NCBI RefSeq assembly: GCF_000499385.1
Contig: NW_013655347.1
Coordinates: 52,382 to 116,381 of the forward strand
Direction of reading: 5' to 3'
From: Eimeria necatrix
Lineage: Eukaryota; Apicomplexa; Conoidasida; Eucoccidiorida; Eimeriidae
Length of the DNA stretch: 64,000 nucleotides
Within the stretch, counting starts at the first letter, position 1; each line of letters opens with the position of its first letter. Both the position numbers and the translations under genes were made by a program. Below, piece after piece: positions 24,102 through 35,342 of this stretch. The notes under the pieces are model-generated. The model saw only the letters and a program-made list of their open reading frames with translations. It was not told the origin of the DNA and did not search any database.

Positions 24102-24119
24102 GCCTTCCTCTGCTGCCTC

Positions 24120-24154
<35 letters not shown>

Positions 24155-24171
24155 GTTGAATCTTGAACAGA

Positions 24172-24297
24172 GGACTGCAGCACGAAGGCAGCTGGGCTAT
24201 TAAAGTTCCTTTAATGAATTTGAAACTCAAAAATGTCTATAAGTAATTCTTGCTTGCTTTCTAGCTGCTTTTGCTGCTGCTGCTGCTGCTGCTGCTC

Positions 24298-24333
<36 letters not shown>

Positions 24334-25372
24334 GAATATGCTGCAGGTTGAGGCTGGGGTCTTTCCTCCCAGTCTTTCACTTTAGAAAGAACCGCGAACC
24401 CATGCTAGCAGATCCCTGCAGAGGGTTTAGGGTTTAGGGTTTAGGGTTTAGGGTTTAGGGTTTAGCATCTTCGCCTCTGATTCAAGTCGAAGCTCTCCAG
24501 CGCAGCCTTCAGCACCCTTCGAAATAAAAACGAAATTAAAATTAAAAATAAAAATAAAAATAAAAATAAAAATAAAAATAGCAAATTAAAATTAAATTGA
24601 AAGTAAAAAGAATTCATTTAAAGTTGAAAAGCAAAACGCAGCAAAGGGCACTTCAAAAGTTTGAAATTTAGAAAGCTGAGGAGGAAATGCTTTGAAATTA
24701 AATAAAATGAAAATAAAATAAAATAAATTTAAATTGAAAGCAAAAAGATAATAAATGAAATATATTTGAATTGAAAAGGAACAAAAAAGAAATGAAATAA
24801 GTTTGAATTCATAAAAAGGGAAAAAGATTTCAAATACCAGCAGCAGCAGCAGCAGGAACAGCAAAGTGGATAATAAGGGTTTCCAACCTGACTATTCATC
24901 TATTTTGGAAATTAAAACGATTAAAATGTGTCAAATTAAATTTCCTTTTCGTTTCTTCAATTAAATAATTAAAATGAGAAAAGGAAAAGCTCGAAAAACA
25001 GAAATATACAGAAATTCAACTTGGGCGGGTCGCTGGCTTCCCCGCCCGCAGCAGCAGTTTGTTTCCTTCTCAGCTTTTAAATTCACTTTTCTTTAAATTC
25101 TTGAAATTAAAATATCAAAAATAATATTTATTTTTGTTTTATTTTTGTTTTATTTAAATCAGCAGCAGAATAAGTCTTATTTGCTGCAGAGGGGCCCCCC
25201 AGGGTACCTGAATACGAGAGCAGCAGCAGCTGGGGGCCCCTCAGGGGCCCCTTCGGGGGGCCCCCCTCATTTGACTTTTTGTTTTGCAAGTTTTCTGCTG
25301 CCTCTTATTTATTTTAATATTTACTTCAAGTGCCACTTCTGAGGAATTGGAAGAGGGTGTAAGCCCAGTGCC

Positions 25373-25432
<60 letters not shown>

Positions 25433-25559
25433 ACGGGAGGCGACACTTGGGTGTGGCTCCTTCTCATTCGTTTTAATTATCTTTTTGCAGTTTTTAATTA
25501 AACGTTTTATTGCAAATGCTGCTGGCTCTTCGAATTTAAACTCATTTACTTTTAGTGCA

Positions 25560-25593
<34 letters not shown>

Positions 25594-25619
25594 AACGCAA
25601 CGCCAAAACTGCTGCGGCA
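24172..25619. other. AT-rich intergenic stretch with CTG and telomere-like islands
   Basis: This contains a CTG run (24260-24340), a GGGTTTA block (24423-24465), (AATAAA)n at 24515-24580, long A/T-rich sequence, a GGGGCCCC-rich patch near 25230-25268 and a CAG run (25373-25430). ORFs lack ATG starts or mixed composition. It is probably the promoter/leader of uL1m on its right side. Confidence 0.55.
24423..24465 (+). repeat. Interstitial telomere-like repeat
   Basis: Six consecutive GGGTTTA units in the intergenic stretch between the RPA14-like and uL1m genes. Confidence 0.9.
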
Positions 25620-25634
25620 ATGCTGCTGAGGGCC

Positions 25635-25668
<34 letters not shown>

Positions 25669-25738
25669 GAACCTGCGCGCGCGATCGGCTGCGCGTCGCC
25701 GGAGCGGGTCTGCTGCTGCAGCCGCAGCTGCTGCTGCT

Positions 25739-25775
<37 letters not shown>

Positions 25776-25906
25776 AGAAGGGGCCTGAAGTATATTCCTT
25801 TTCATGGCCGCAACAAAAAGCCCCGAAAAGTCTTGCCGCCGCCTCCTGTCTTTGCTGTTGATGCTGCTGCTGCTGCTCCTGACGCAGCCCTTTTATTGGA
25901 CGACCT

Positions 25907-25941
<35 letters not shown>

Positions 25942-26827
25942 TGTCCCCCTTCCAGGCAGTTCAGCTGCTGCAGGCGTTTTTGCCTCTGAAGCCGCAAAGG
26001 GCGGCGGACGACGCAGCAGCAGCAGCAGCAGACCAGCAGCAGCAGCAGCAGCAAAATGGCGCAGCAGCAGCGCCTGCTGCTGCTGCTGCGGATTCCCCCG
26101 AAGCAGCAGCAGCAGCAGCGCCAGCAGCAGCAGCAGCAGCAGAGAAAGAGAAAAGGGACCCTTTTATTTATATTGTGATGAAAGTAAATGCGGACTTGAG
26201 CAGAGAAAGTGTGCGGGGTGTATGTACACTCAAACACGGGGTGGGCAGCGACGCGAAGTTGGCAGTTTTCTGTTCCGACGAGGAAGTGAGTTTTTTTTGA
26301 TTTCTTTTTTGGATTTGGACTTTAAATTCATTTTATTTTCAAAATTTAATCCAATTATTCTTTTTCTGCTCCTCAAATGCTTTTAAATGACTCCAAATTG
26401 AAAGAAATTCACTGCGCTTTCAGTTTCGTCCTCTCAGGTGTACGTACACCACACACCCTCCCAGAATTGAACAATTGAAACACTTTTTCAACTTTTCATT
26501 TTATTTCTTCATTTTATTTTATTTTATTTTAGTTCTTTATTTTATTTTATTTTGATTCTTTATTTTATTTTATTTTATTTCTTTATTGTATTTTATTTTA
26601 TTTTATTTTATTTTATTTTCGATGACAGTTCCCTGCAGCTGCTGTCAATTCTCCTTTTAGTTTTAATTTTTGTTTTAATATTTATTTTGGTTTTAATTTT
26701 ATTTTAATTTTTCCAATTCTATTTTTCATTTCTTCTTTTTGTTTTTTTCTTTTGTTATTTCTCTTTTCAGTTAAATTCAAACTTTGATTCTTTTTGCATT
26801 TTTACTTCAACTTCAATTTGCTTCCTC

Positions 26828-26880
<53 letters not shown>

Positions 26881-29800
26881 ACCTGTTTCTTCTCTGCTTC
26901 TAATTTGTGGCCTTCCATTTCATTTTATTTCTTTTATTTCATTTCATTTTATTTCATTTTATTTCATTTATTTCATTTTTAAATTATTTCTCATTTATTT
27001 ATTTTTATTTTATTTTTTAATTTGCCCAACTTTTATTTATTCGCCTGTCTTCATGACTTTCTAGATTTTGCCGTCTGCAGCCTTACTCATCAAAACGAAT
27101 AATTAATTGTAATTAATTATAATTAATTATATTTAATTATAATTAATTATAATTAATTATTATTTATTTGCAATTATTATTTCCTTTATTATTTGTTTAC
27201 TTATTAATTTATTTATTCATTTATTTATTATTTATTTATTTATCTATTTATTTATTTATTTATTTATTATTTATTTACTTGTTTATTTATTTATGTATTT
27301 ATTTATTTATTTATTTATTTATTTATTTTTTATTTCAGGCCCCGGCGCTGCTCGCTTTGGGCGCTGACTACGCGGGCGGCGACGCGTTAATTCAAAGAGT
27401 TGCCAAAGGGTAAACGAGGAAAATAAATAAATAAAAAATTTATTTTTTTTATTTTAAATCAAAAAATAAAATTTTTAAATCTTTTTAATTATAAAGCTCT
27501 TCATTTGCTGCATTTTAATGTCTCTTTTGCCTTTTAAAAATTAAAAATGAACTTTCCCGCTGCAGCTGCATGCAGCCAAACTCGGATAGAATATATATGC
27601 ATGTAAATATATATATATTTATTATATATAATATCCATATTATATATATATTATATATATATATATTATTATATATATATATAATATATAGTATGTATAT
27701 ATATATTATTATAATATATATATTGTATATATATATATATATGTATATTATATATATATATATATATATATATTTAAATATATAATATATATATATTGTG
27801 TAGTATATATATAGTGTTTATATTGTACATAATATGTGTAATATATAAGTAATAAATATTTACGAAATGGACTTTACAGTTTGTGTTCATAAGGAGTTAT
27901 GAGTGGCAGCAAAGTGCATTTAATGAAAGTTAAAATGCCATTTTATTAAAATGAATTATAAATAAATTTAAACAAATTGATACTTCAACTTGGCGGAAAG
28001 TTGGGTTTAAAAGGGTTTTGAACTTTTCTTTTTCTTCATTTGTTTATTTTCGGAGTTTTTTATTTCTTTTTATTTCTTTTTATTTCTTTTTCAACAAGAT
28101 GGGTGGGCTTCGACAAAGCCCTTGCCTCGCCAGCCATAATGCCAAAACTTTTAAAAGTGGCGAAGATTTTGGGCCCCAAAAGACTCATGCCTTCTGCCAA
28201 GTCGGGTGAGTCTTTCGGGTGTACGTACACCTGGGGTGTACGGGTGTACGTACACCTGGGGTGTACGTACACCTCGCGGGGGCTGCGCGCGGCAGCTGGA
28301 GGGGCGGAAGTGGTTTCATTTTTGCTTTAATTCAGTTAATTTAATTTTAATTTGTTTAGTTTTTGTTTTTGTTCATTATTTAAACCAAAATTCGAACTCC
28401 AGGCTCTTGAAGAGACCAAATGCAGAACACTGCAGCCCAACTCAGGACAGGAGTTTTGAAATAAGTGAAATAAAATCTTTTTTAAATTAATTTCAAAGTG
28501 AACTTTAAAAGTGAACTTTAAAAGTGAACTTTAAAGGAATTGAACATAAATTTCAAGAAATTAAATAATCAAAGGAGGGCAGAAAAAATCCTAAAACAGA
28601 AAACTGGGGTTTGCTGTTAAGGGTTCAAGACTTGCGCAACCCTAAATCAGGGTTTGGGTCTAGGGTTTAGGGTTTTCGCGTGAATTCTGTTGCTTCTTGC
28701 TAGGGTTTGAGTCCTGCATGCATGAACGGGCTTGTTACCCAGGGTTTAGGGTTTAGAATCTAGGGTTTAGGGTTTAGGGTTTAGGGTTTAGAACCTATGG
28801 TTTAAAATTTAGGGTTTGTGCAGGGTCTAGAACCCATGGCTTCTGACAGAGCGATTGTGCTCTCATATTCAGAGTTTCGAGTTTCGGGCTTCCGGCCTAG
28901 GGCTCAGGGTTTAGGGTTTAGGGTTTAGGGTTTAGGATTTGGGGTTTAGGGTTTAGGGTTTAGGGTTTAGGGTTTGCAGGGACGGTGGTGGGGAGTTTGG
29001 CGGCTGCCGTGCGGGCCAACAAGAGCGGGAGTTGTGTGGAGTTTCGCGCGGAAGGAAAAGGACTTTTGAAAGTTCCTTTTGCTTTAAAAGACTTTTCGGA
29101 AGTTCAAATTTTGGAAAACTTGAAAACCCTCGTTGCTGAAGTTCGCAGCAGTTTTTCTTTTTTCCTTTTTGTTTCATTTAATTCCAAGTTGGACTTCTGA
29201 GTAGTTATCTTCGTTTAATTGTTTGTTTGTTTGTTTGTTTGTTTGTTTGTTTGTTTGCTTATTTGTTTGTTTATTTGTTTGTTTGTTTCTTTGTTTGTTT
29301 GTTTGTTTGTTTGTTTGTTTGTTTGTTTATTTGTTTGTTTGTTTGTTTATCTGATTATTTATTTATTTATTTATTTATTTGTTTGTTTGCTTTTTTATTT
29401 GTTGTGTTTTGTGATATAGTTGTTTTCTTTTTGTGCTTTTAAATGAGAGATTTGTGTTTTGAATTTGCAAGAGAAGAATTGTTTTATTTGTTATTTTAAA
29501 AGACATTGTTTTTTTTGAAAATGCAAAAAAAAAGAATTGTTTTACTTGCTTTTCATTTTAACAGAGTTGTTTTTAAATTGCAAAAAGAAGAATTGTTTTA
29601 TTTATTATTTCTAAAAGGAGGATTGTTTTTGAAATTGTAAAAACGGAATTATTATTCTGTTACTTCTATTTTTTAATTTGTTGTTTTTTGAAAATAAAAT
29701 TTATCTTTATTTTTTTAAAATATGGAATTGGCGTTTTTGAAATAATGAAACAGATTTATTTTTTTAATTCTTTTATTTAAAAGTGGAGACAAAAAATTGA

Positions 29801-30540
29801 TTTTTTGTTTTTGAAACAAAAAATTGGAATTGTTTTTATGTAGAATTAATTTTAAAAAGTGGAAATGGCATTCAGAAGGAAACAGAACTGGAATTGTTTT
29901 TATTAATCTTTTAAAGTGGAGTTGTTTTGTATAAACCAAAAAGGTGAAACTCCTCTTTTTTATTTTTTAAATGGTGGGGTTGTTGTTATTTGTTTTTCTT
30001 AATGGTTTGTTGTTATTTATTTTTCAAAAGGTCTTATTATTTATTTTCAAATATTTTTGTTTATTCTCAGAATTGTCCTTGTTTGTCTTGATGCTGCATT
30101 ATTTGTTTTAAAAGCATTATTACTTTCAAAACTAATTTATTTTATTTTTAAATAATTGTTTTTCATTTTCAAAGTTTTTTTGTTTTTAAATGCCAGCTGC
30201 TCCCGCGCATGCAGTGTCTTCTTCTGAGTTGAACTAAAGAACAAATCCCGGAAAAAGAATTTAAAACTGCCATTTAAATCCAAACAAACAATTAAATAAT
30301 TAAACAATCAAACAATTAAATAATTAAACAATTAAATAATTAAATAATTAAATAATTAATTAATTAATTAATTAATTAATTAATTAAATCTTCTTTTCTG
30401 TTTTGCCGCAGGTCTTGAAGGCGCAGCCGCGAAGTCGCGGCGGCGGCGTCGAAGCTTCGGGTGTATCTACAGCTGCTTTCGCCTGGCCTCCTCTTTCTTT
30501 TTTAAATCGACGCCATCACTTTTTAAAATCTCAAAAAAAA
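25620..30540 (+). CDS. MRPL1: Mitochondrial (organellar) large-subunit ribosomal protein uL1
   Basis: uL1 forms the L1 stalk of the ribosome. Exons chain in phase: 25620-26285, 27339-27409, 28099-28205, 28980-29140 (weak GTTCGC donor) and a final exon from 30412. Family motifs occur in order: DPFIYIVMKVNADLSRESVR and GVCTLKHGVGSDAKLAVF (bacterial uL1 '[20 protein letters not shown]'); LGADYAGGDALIQRVAKG ('AGAELVGMEDLADQIKKG'); FDKALASPAIMP then LGPKRLMPSAKSG ('LGPRGLMPNPKVG'); GTVVGSLAAAVRANKSGSCV, then KVPFALKDFSEVQILENLK. The first in-frame ATG is 25620; the N-terminus MLLRAP...CARDRLRVAG is Arg-containing and lacks acidic residues, consistent with a mitochondrial presequence. Exon 1 carries Ala and Gln runs. 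The final exon (VLKAQPRSRGGGVEASGVST) is plausible, but its stop is unclear because the frame runs into TTTTATTTC repeats. Confidence 0.82.
26437..26450. repeat. 14-bp palindrome GGTGTACGTACACC
   Basis: A perfect inverted repeat in intron 1 of uL1m, 152 bp after the donor. The same 14-mer, or one-base variants, recur through the repeat-rich half. Confidence 0.85.
26500..27338. repeat. uL1m intron 1: (TTTTA)n, CTG, (TTTA)n repeats
   Basis: Successive simple repeats fill the intron: TTTTA pentamers (26500-26620), a CTG run (26831-26880), TTTCA/TTTTA units, AATTAATTAT units (27100-27160) and TTTA tetramers up to the acceptor at 27338. No coding sequence. Confidence 0.85.
27590..27860. repeat. 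(TA)n dinucleotide repeat in uL1m intron 2
   Basis: About 260 bp of ATATAT with occasional G/C. It can fold on itself and lies wholly inside the intron between 27409 and 28099. Confidence 0.9.
28218..28273. repeat. Triple cluster of GGTGTACGTACACC palindromes
   Basis: Three perfect copies at 28218-28231, 28243-28256 and 28260-28273 (start spacing 25 and 17 bp), joined by CTGGG-type spacers. They begin 13 bp after the exon 3 donor of uL1m. Confidence 0.9.
28636..28976 (+). repeat. Telomere-like repeats up to a 3' splice site
   Basis: Scattered then tandem GGGTTTA units occupy the end of uL1m intron 3. The last unit is followed by GCAG and exon 4 at 28980, so the repeat forms the sequence immediately upstream of the acceptor. 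Confidence 0.85.
29218..29385 (+). repeat. (TTTG)n/(TTTA)n repeat in uL1m intron 4
   Basis: TTTG tetramers with some TTTA and TTTC changes, then TTTA. The rest of the intron to 30411 is T-rich single-copy sequence, ending with TTAA repeats at 30290-30388 before the TTTTGCCGCAG acceptor. Confidence 0.85.
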
Positions 30541-30897
30541 GAATTCAAAAGAGGTGGGGCTTTGCAGGACTTGCGGGCCTTTAGGTTGTCTTTATTTCCT
30601 TCCTTTTTGTTACTTCTCTTCTGTCTTACTTCGTTTGTTTTATTTCTCTTCTGTCTTATTTCTTTGTTTTATTTCTCTTCTGTCTTATTTCTTTTTTATT
30701 TCTTTTCTGTCTCATTTCTTTTATGTTATTTCTCTTCTGTCTCATTTCTTTTGTTTTATTTCTCTTGTTTTATTTCTCTTGCTATATTTCTTTTGTTTTA
30801 TTTCTCATGTTTTATTTCTTTTGTTTTATATCTCCTGTTTTATTTCTTTCGTTTTATTTCTTTTGTTTGAATTATTTTTGAAATCTTTTTGTTAATT

Positions 30898-30970
30898 CCC
30901 TAAACCCTGAAAGCTAAACCCTAAACCCTGAAAGCTAAACCCTAAACCCTGAAAGCTAAACCCTAAACCC
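30898..30970 (-). repeat. Higher-order telomere-like repeat, 21-bp unit
   Basis: Three tandem copies of a 21-bp unit made of AAACCCTGAAAGCT plus AAACCCT, ending with AAACCCTT. The telomere heptamer alternates with a diverged 14-mer. Confidence 0.85.
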
Positions 30971-31197
30971 TTGTTGAGCATGCATGCGAGATGCGCAAAG
31001 TGATATACACTTGAATGAATCTTGAATTTGAAAAATTAAATTACTTTTAAAGCATTTATGGCATTTAAAAATTCAAAAATGAAATAAAATAAAAATAAAG
31101 TAAAATAATATGAAATGAAATAAATAAAACAAAACAGAATAAAATAAAATGAAGTGGAATAAACCGCCGCTGCAACTCCCCCTGTGCTGTGCGTTGC

Positions 31198-31211
31198 GGT
31201 GTACGTACACC
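31198..31211. repeat. 14-bp palindrome GGTGTACGTACACC
   Basis: A perfect copy in the gene-poor stretch between uL1m and the first phosphatase gene. A one-base variant (GGTGTACATACACC) follows at 31555-31568. Confidence 0.85.
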
Positions 31212-31839
31212 CCAGACACCCCGGAGCAGGGCCCCGAGCAGTCGAAAGGCTCTTCAGATTTTTTTATTTCTTCTGCAACTTTGGAGGCCGAAGGGTCTCC
31301 AGAAATAGATTTATTGCCAAGTGCTCTTCACCCGGCCTCCGCTGGCTACTTCCGGTAGAGTTGAAGGTGACCAGTGGTCCACTCTGGTCAGGCTGCATGC
31401 GCATGCATGCAACCAGCCGGTGAAATGCGCAATAAATCAATAAATTAACCATTATTTTCATTTATTTCAAGATTTTAGTCCCTTAAAAATATATATTTGC
31501 ACCATTTGTTGAATGCTGCTTCAAAATTTGCAGCTTCATATCCCATAGGCTCCAGGTGTACATACACCCCACATGTTGAATATTTCTTATAGGGTCAGCA
31601 CACCTGGAAATCTTCATATATATAACTTCATATATGTACATATATAATATATATATAGTATATATTATATATATTATATGTATATTATATATATAATGTA
31701 TATATATGACATAATATATATAATATATTTCATACATCTACTTATATTTATTACTAAAGCATGTCATTGCGAACCATGTGAACTCAACTCCGAGCCAACA
31801 CCTGCGAACTGGCTGAGGGCCGTGGGGTTCTTGAGGCTA

Positions 31840-31883
<44 letters not shown>

Positions 31884-32142
31884 CTTCAGCAGCTGCCGGT
31901 TGGTGGCTGCTGCTTTCTTGTCTACATGTGAGAGCTTTTTCCCAGTTGCAGCAGCTCTTTAGGTTGCTGCTGCTGCTGCTGCTTTTAAAACAAGCGCAGT
32001 GCTGCTGCAGCAGCAGAAACTGCAGCAGCAGCAAAAGCTGCTGCAGCAGCAGAAACTGCTGCAGCAGCAGTGAGGAGCAGCAACAGCGGTAGCTACGGCG
32101 GCGACAAGCAGCAGCAGGAGCAGCAGCAGAGGAGCTACTTGC

Positions 32143-32378
32143 AGATAGGAGTGGCTAGCTGCAGCTAGCTGCAGCCAGCTGCAGCTAGCCGTAGCTAGCT
32201 AAAACTACTGCAGTGGTTAACAGCCAGCCTTGTAGGCTGCCCCTGGCTAGCTAGCTAGCTAGCTGGTCAGCTGGCTGGCTGGCTGGCTGGCTGGCTAGCT
32301 AGCTAGCTAGCTAGCTAGCTAGCTAGTTGTCTTCTATCTAGCCTAGCTAGCTAGCTAGCTAGCTGGCTAGCTAGGTAG
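32143..32378. repeat. (CTAG)n tetranucleotide repeat, second locus
   Basis: CTAG/CTGG/CTGC units of the same type as the MED14-like intron repeat at 6.5 kb, here about 235 bp long with interspersed CTGCAG. Confidence 0.85.
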
Positions 32379-32432
32379 GTGTTTTCTTTGCATGCAGCTG
32401 CTTCGCCGCCGCGGCCTCCTCGCCACTGTTGG

Positions 32433-32446
32433 GGTGTACGTACACC
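32433..32446. repeat. 14-bp palindrome GGTGTACGTACACC
   Basis: A perfect copy, extended to 18 bp of dyad (GGGGTGTACGTACACCCC), 52 bp right of the CTAG repeat. Confidence 0.85.
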
Positions 32447-32576
32447 CCAGAGCCACGCGTTTTGCTGCTGCCTCTGCATTTGCATTTTCTTTTTTTCGCT
32501 CCCAAATGTTTAAACTGACTCTATTCTCAGCGCAGCAAGAGCCTGAAAGAGCAGCTGGCAGCAGCAGCAGCTCTGC

Positions 32577-32608
<32 letters not shown>

Positions 32609-32828
32609 TCTGCAGAGCAGCAGCAGCAGAAGCAGCGCCTTTTGCGGTTCTGCTGCAGCTGCTGTGGTCTCTGCTGCAGCGCCTCCGTCAGCAGCAGCAC
32701 CAGCCGGTGCTCCTGCTGCTGCACCGGCGCTGCTTCGAGCTTTCACTTTCTCTTAATACCACAGCAGCAGCAACGGCAGCCACGTCAGCAGCAGCAGCAA
32801 CAGCGACAGCAGCAGCAGCAGAAACAAG

Positions 32829-32866
<38 letters not shown>

Positions 32867-33581
32867 GCAGCACGGTGTGGGGGCTGCTGCTGCTCGTTTA
32901 GCCGCGGGGCTTCGGGCCGGAGGCTTAGAGTTGGTTCTTCGGGCGCAGCTGCGAGCCCCCTGCTGCTGCTCGCTGGCCCTGCTGCCTCGTTAGGAAGTCC
33001 TCCTTTGCTGCTGCTGCTTTGTGGGGTTTTAATAATAGTTTTAAAGTTAAGAAGTGGAGGGATTTGGACTTTGCAGCAGCTTGGCGGGCGCTGCTGCTGC
33101 AGCGGCGGAAGCTGCGGCGGGCAGCCGCAGCCGCAGGCTCCACTGCCGCTGGCTGCGAGGGCTTTGGAGGCGAAACGGAGAATATAAACGAAAAAAGAAA
33201 AGTATTTGCGGAAATGGTTTTAATTTTGGAGAGAATTTCCGGAAATGGCGCAGAAAGCGAAGCAACTGGCTGAGGCGTGCGCCGATGCGGCAGTGCTTTG
33301 GGGTGTACGCGCAGCTCTGCGATCATCGAGACGCGGCGAGTGTTGAGGAACTTTCAGAAATGTTTTTTTTTCGTTTGCAGCTTTCTTTTTAAAGGTTTAG
33401 AGAATCATTTTCAGAGCCATGTGGCGAGAGAGAGAGGCCTGAGAGGAAGCTGCGGGGGTTCGTTGCAGGTTTCTGCACAGCCCGTTCAACTTGCAATTCA
33501 ACTTGCCTGTCGCTGGGCTGAGGGCGTCGGAGGCCAGCGGCCTTCCCAAACCCTAAACCCTTTTTTAGTGTTTGGCTTAGA

Positions 33582-34164
33582 ATGAAGGGTTTGAGTTGCT
33601 GCGGCGGTTCCCCTTTGTTGCAGCAGCAGAGCCCAGCTGGGAGGCCCCCCACTGCGCACTTCGCCCTCCACTTCGCCGCGGCTTTCCCGCTCTTCGGGAC
33701 TGTCTTTGCCGCGTTTTATTTCGCAGTCTTTTGCTGCTGCATCGGCAGCTCGCAGGCCTTCAGCAGCGCTGCTGCTGCTGCTGCTGCTGCCTTCCGGGGG
33801 CCCCCCCCGCACCTGCTGTTCTCGGGCGGCGGGGGCCCCCGCGAGGCCTCCCTGGCGCTGCAGCAGCAGCCGCATGGCCCTCTTGCTGCAGCAGCTGCAG
33901 CAGCTGCTTCCAGAGAGTCCCCACTTGCTGCTGCAGTGCCTCGAGATGAGCAGATGAAGGGCGGCAGCCCTCCTCCAGCCCTTTCCCCCGCGCCCGCCGA
34001 CGCCCCCCCGCAGCAGCAGCAGCAGCAGCAGCAGCGGCAGCAGCAGCAGCAGCAGCAGCAGGGGGGGGAGGAGGAGGCGCTTCTGGAAATGAAGCCCCCT
34101 GCGGCGCGGGAGGCGGCGGCGCCCATTCAGGTGTATGTACAGTCCAGAGACGCTGCGAGAGGCC

Positions 34165-34205
<41 letters not shown>

Positions 34206-34423
34206 TCTTTGCTGGGGTCGCTTTTTAGTTGGTTCAGAAAAGATGCTGCTGCAGCAGACTTTGCTGCTGTTGCTGCTCTCGCCCAAAAACTCCACCGCTG
34301 GAACCTCCTCAGGCAGCAGCAGCAAAACAAATCCAAAACGAAACTCATCTTCGCCATGAGACACGGCGAAAGCAAGTTCAACGTCTGGCGCAGAGAGTCC
34401 TTCGCCAAACTCAGGTTTAGAGG

Positions 34424-34497
<74 letters not shown>

Positions 34498-34820
34498 ATT
34501 CTGCTGCGACACGAGGTGGCTGTGTTGCTGCTGCGCTTGCTGCTGCTGCTGTGGTGATTGACTTGGTGGGGATTTGTCGCTGCTGTTGCTGCTGCTGGTG
34601 GTGCCTAGTTGACGTAACGCGGACCTGCTGCTGCTGCTGCTGCATGTTGCTGCTGCTGCTGCTGCTGCATGTTGCTGCTGCTGCTGCTGCTGCTTGTGTG
34701 TCTCAGATATGCTGAGACGAGACTGGGGCGAATGCGATGTGCCTCTGTCGGCAGCAGGAGAGCTGCAGTGTACAGACGCAGGGGCGCAGCTGGGCCGGCT
34801 GCTGGCAGCAGTGCGGCAGC

Positions 34821-34861
<41 letters not shown>

Positions 34862-35299
34862 AGCCCCGCGAAGCTGCTCAGGCCTTTCTGCGTGGACGCC
34901 TTCCTCGTGTCTCCACTCACAAGGGCGCTGCAGACAGCTGCGAACACCTTCTACGGGGCGGACCCGAGCTGGCAGTGCAGCGGCGCAGCCCCTGCTGCTG
35001 CTGCTGCAGGTGCTGCTGCTGCTGCTGCTGCTGCTGCAGCAGGGCCGCGGGCAGCAAGCGCGGGGGGCCGCAGCATACGGTGGCTGGTGAGCGCGCTGCT
35101 GCGCGAGAAGATGTCGACGAAGGGAGACATTGGGCTGGAGAAGGAGCAGCTGCTGCAGCGGCTGCTGCTGCTGCAGCAGGCCGGCAGCATCCAGGAGTGC
35201 GTGCTGGACTTGGGGCTGCTGGCGGAGGGCGACGAGTGGTGGGCGCCCGAAATCGAAGAACAGTTGGAAGCTCTGAACGAAATCTTTGCAGAAAGCTTG

Positions 35300-35342
<43 letters not shown>

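Larger units (their letters stand above)
30541..33581. other. Repeat-rich region without an assigned gene
   Basis: This holds TTTTATTTC units (30620-30870), a CCCTAAA higher-order repeat (30898-30970), AT dinucleotides (31620-31735), a CTG run (31842-31880), CTAG tetramers (32143-32378) and CAG runs. Two short mixed-composition stretches might be exons: 32530-32750, and a 33-codon ATG ORF from 33245 (MAQKAKQLAEACADAAVLWG). Neither could be joined to anything. GGTGTACGTACACC palindromes lie at 31198 and 32433. Confidence 0.45.
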
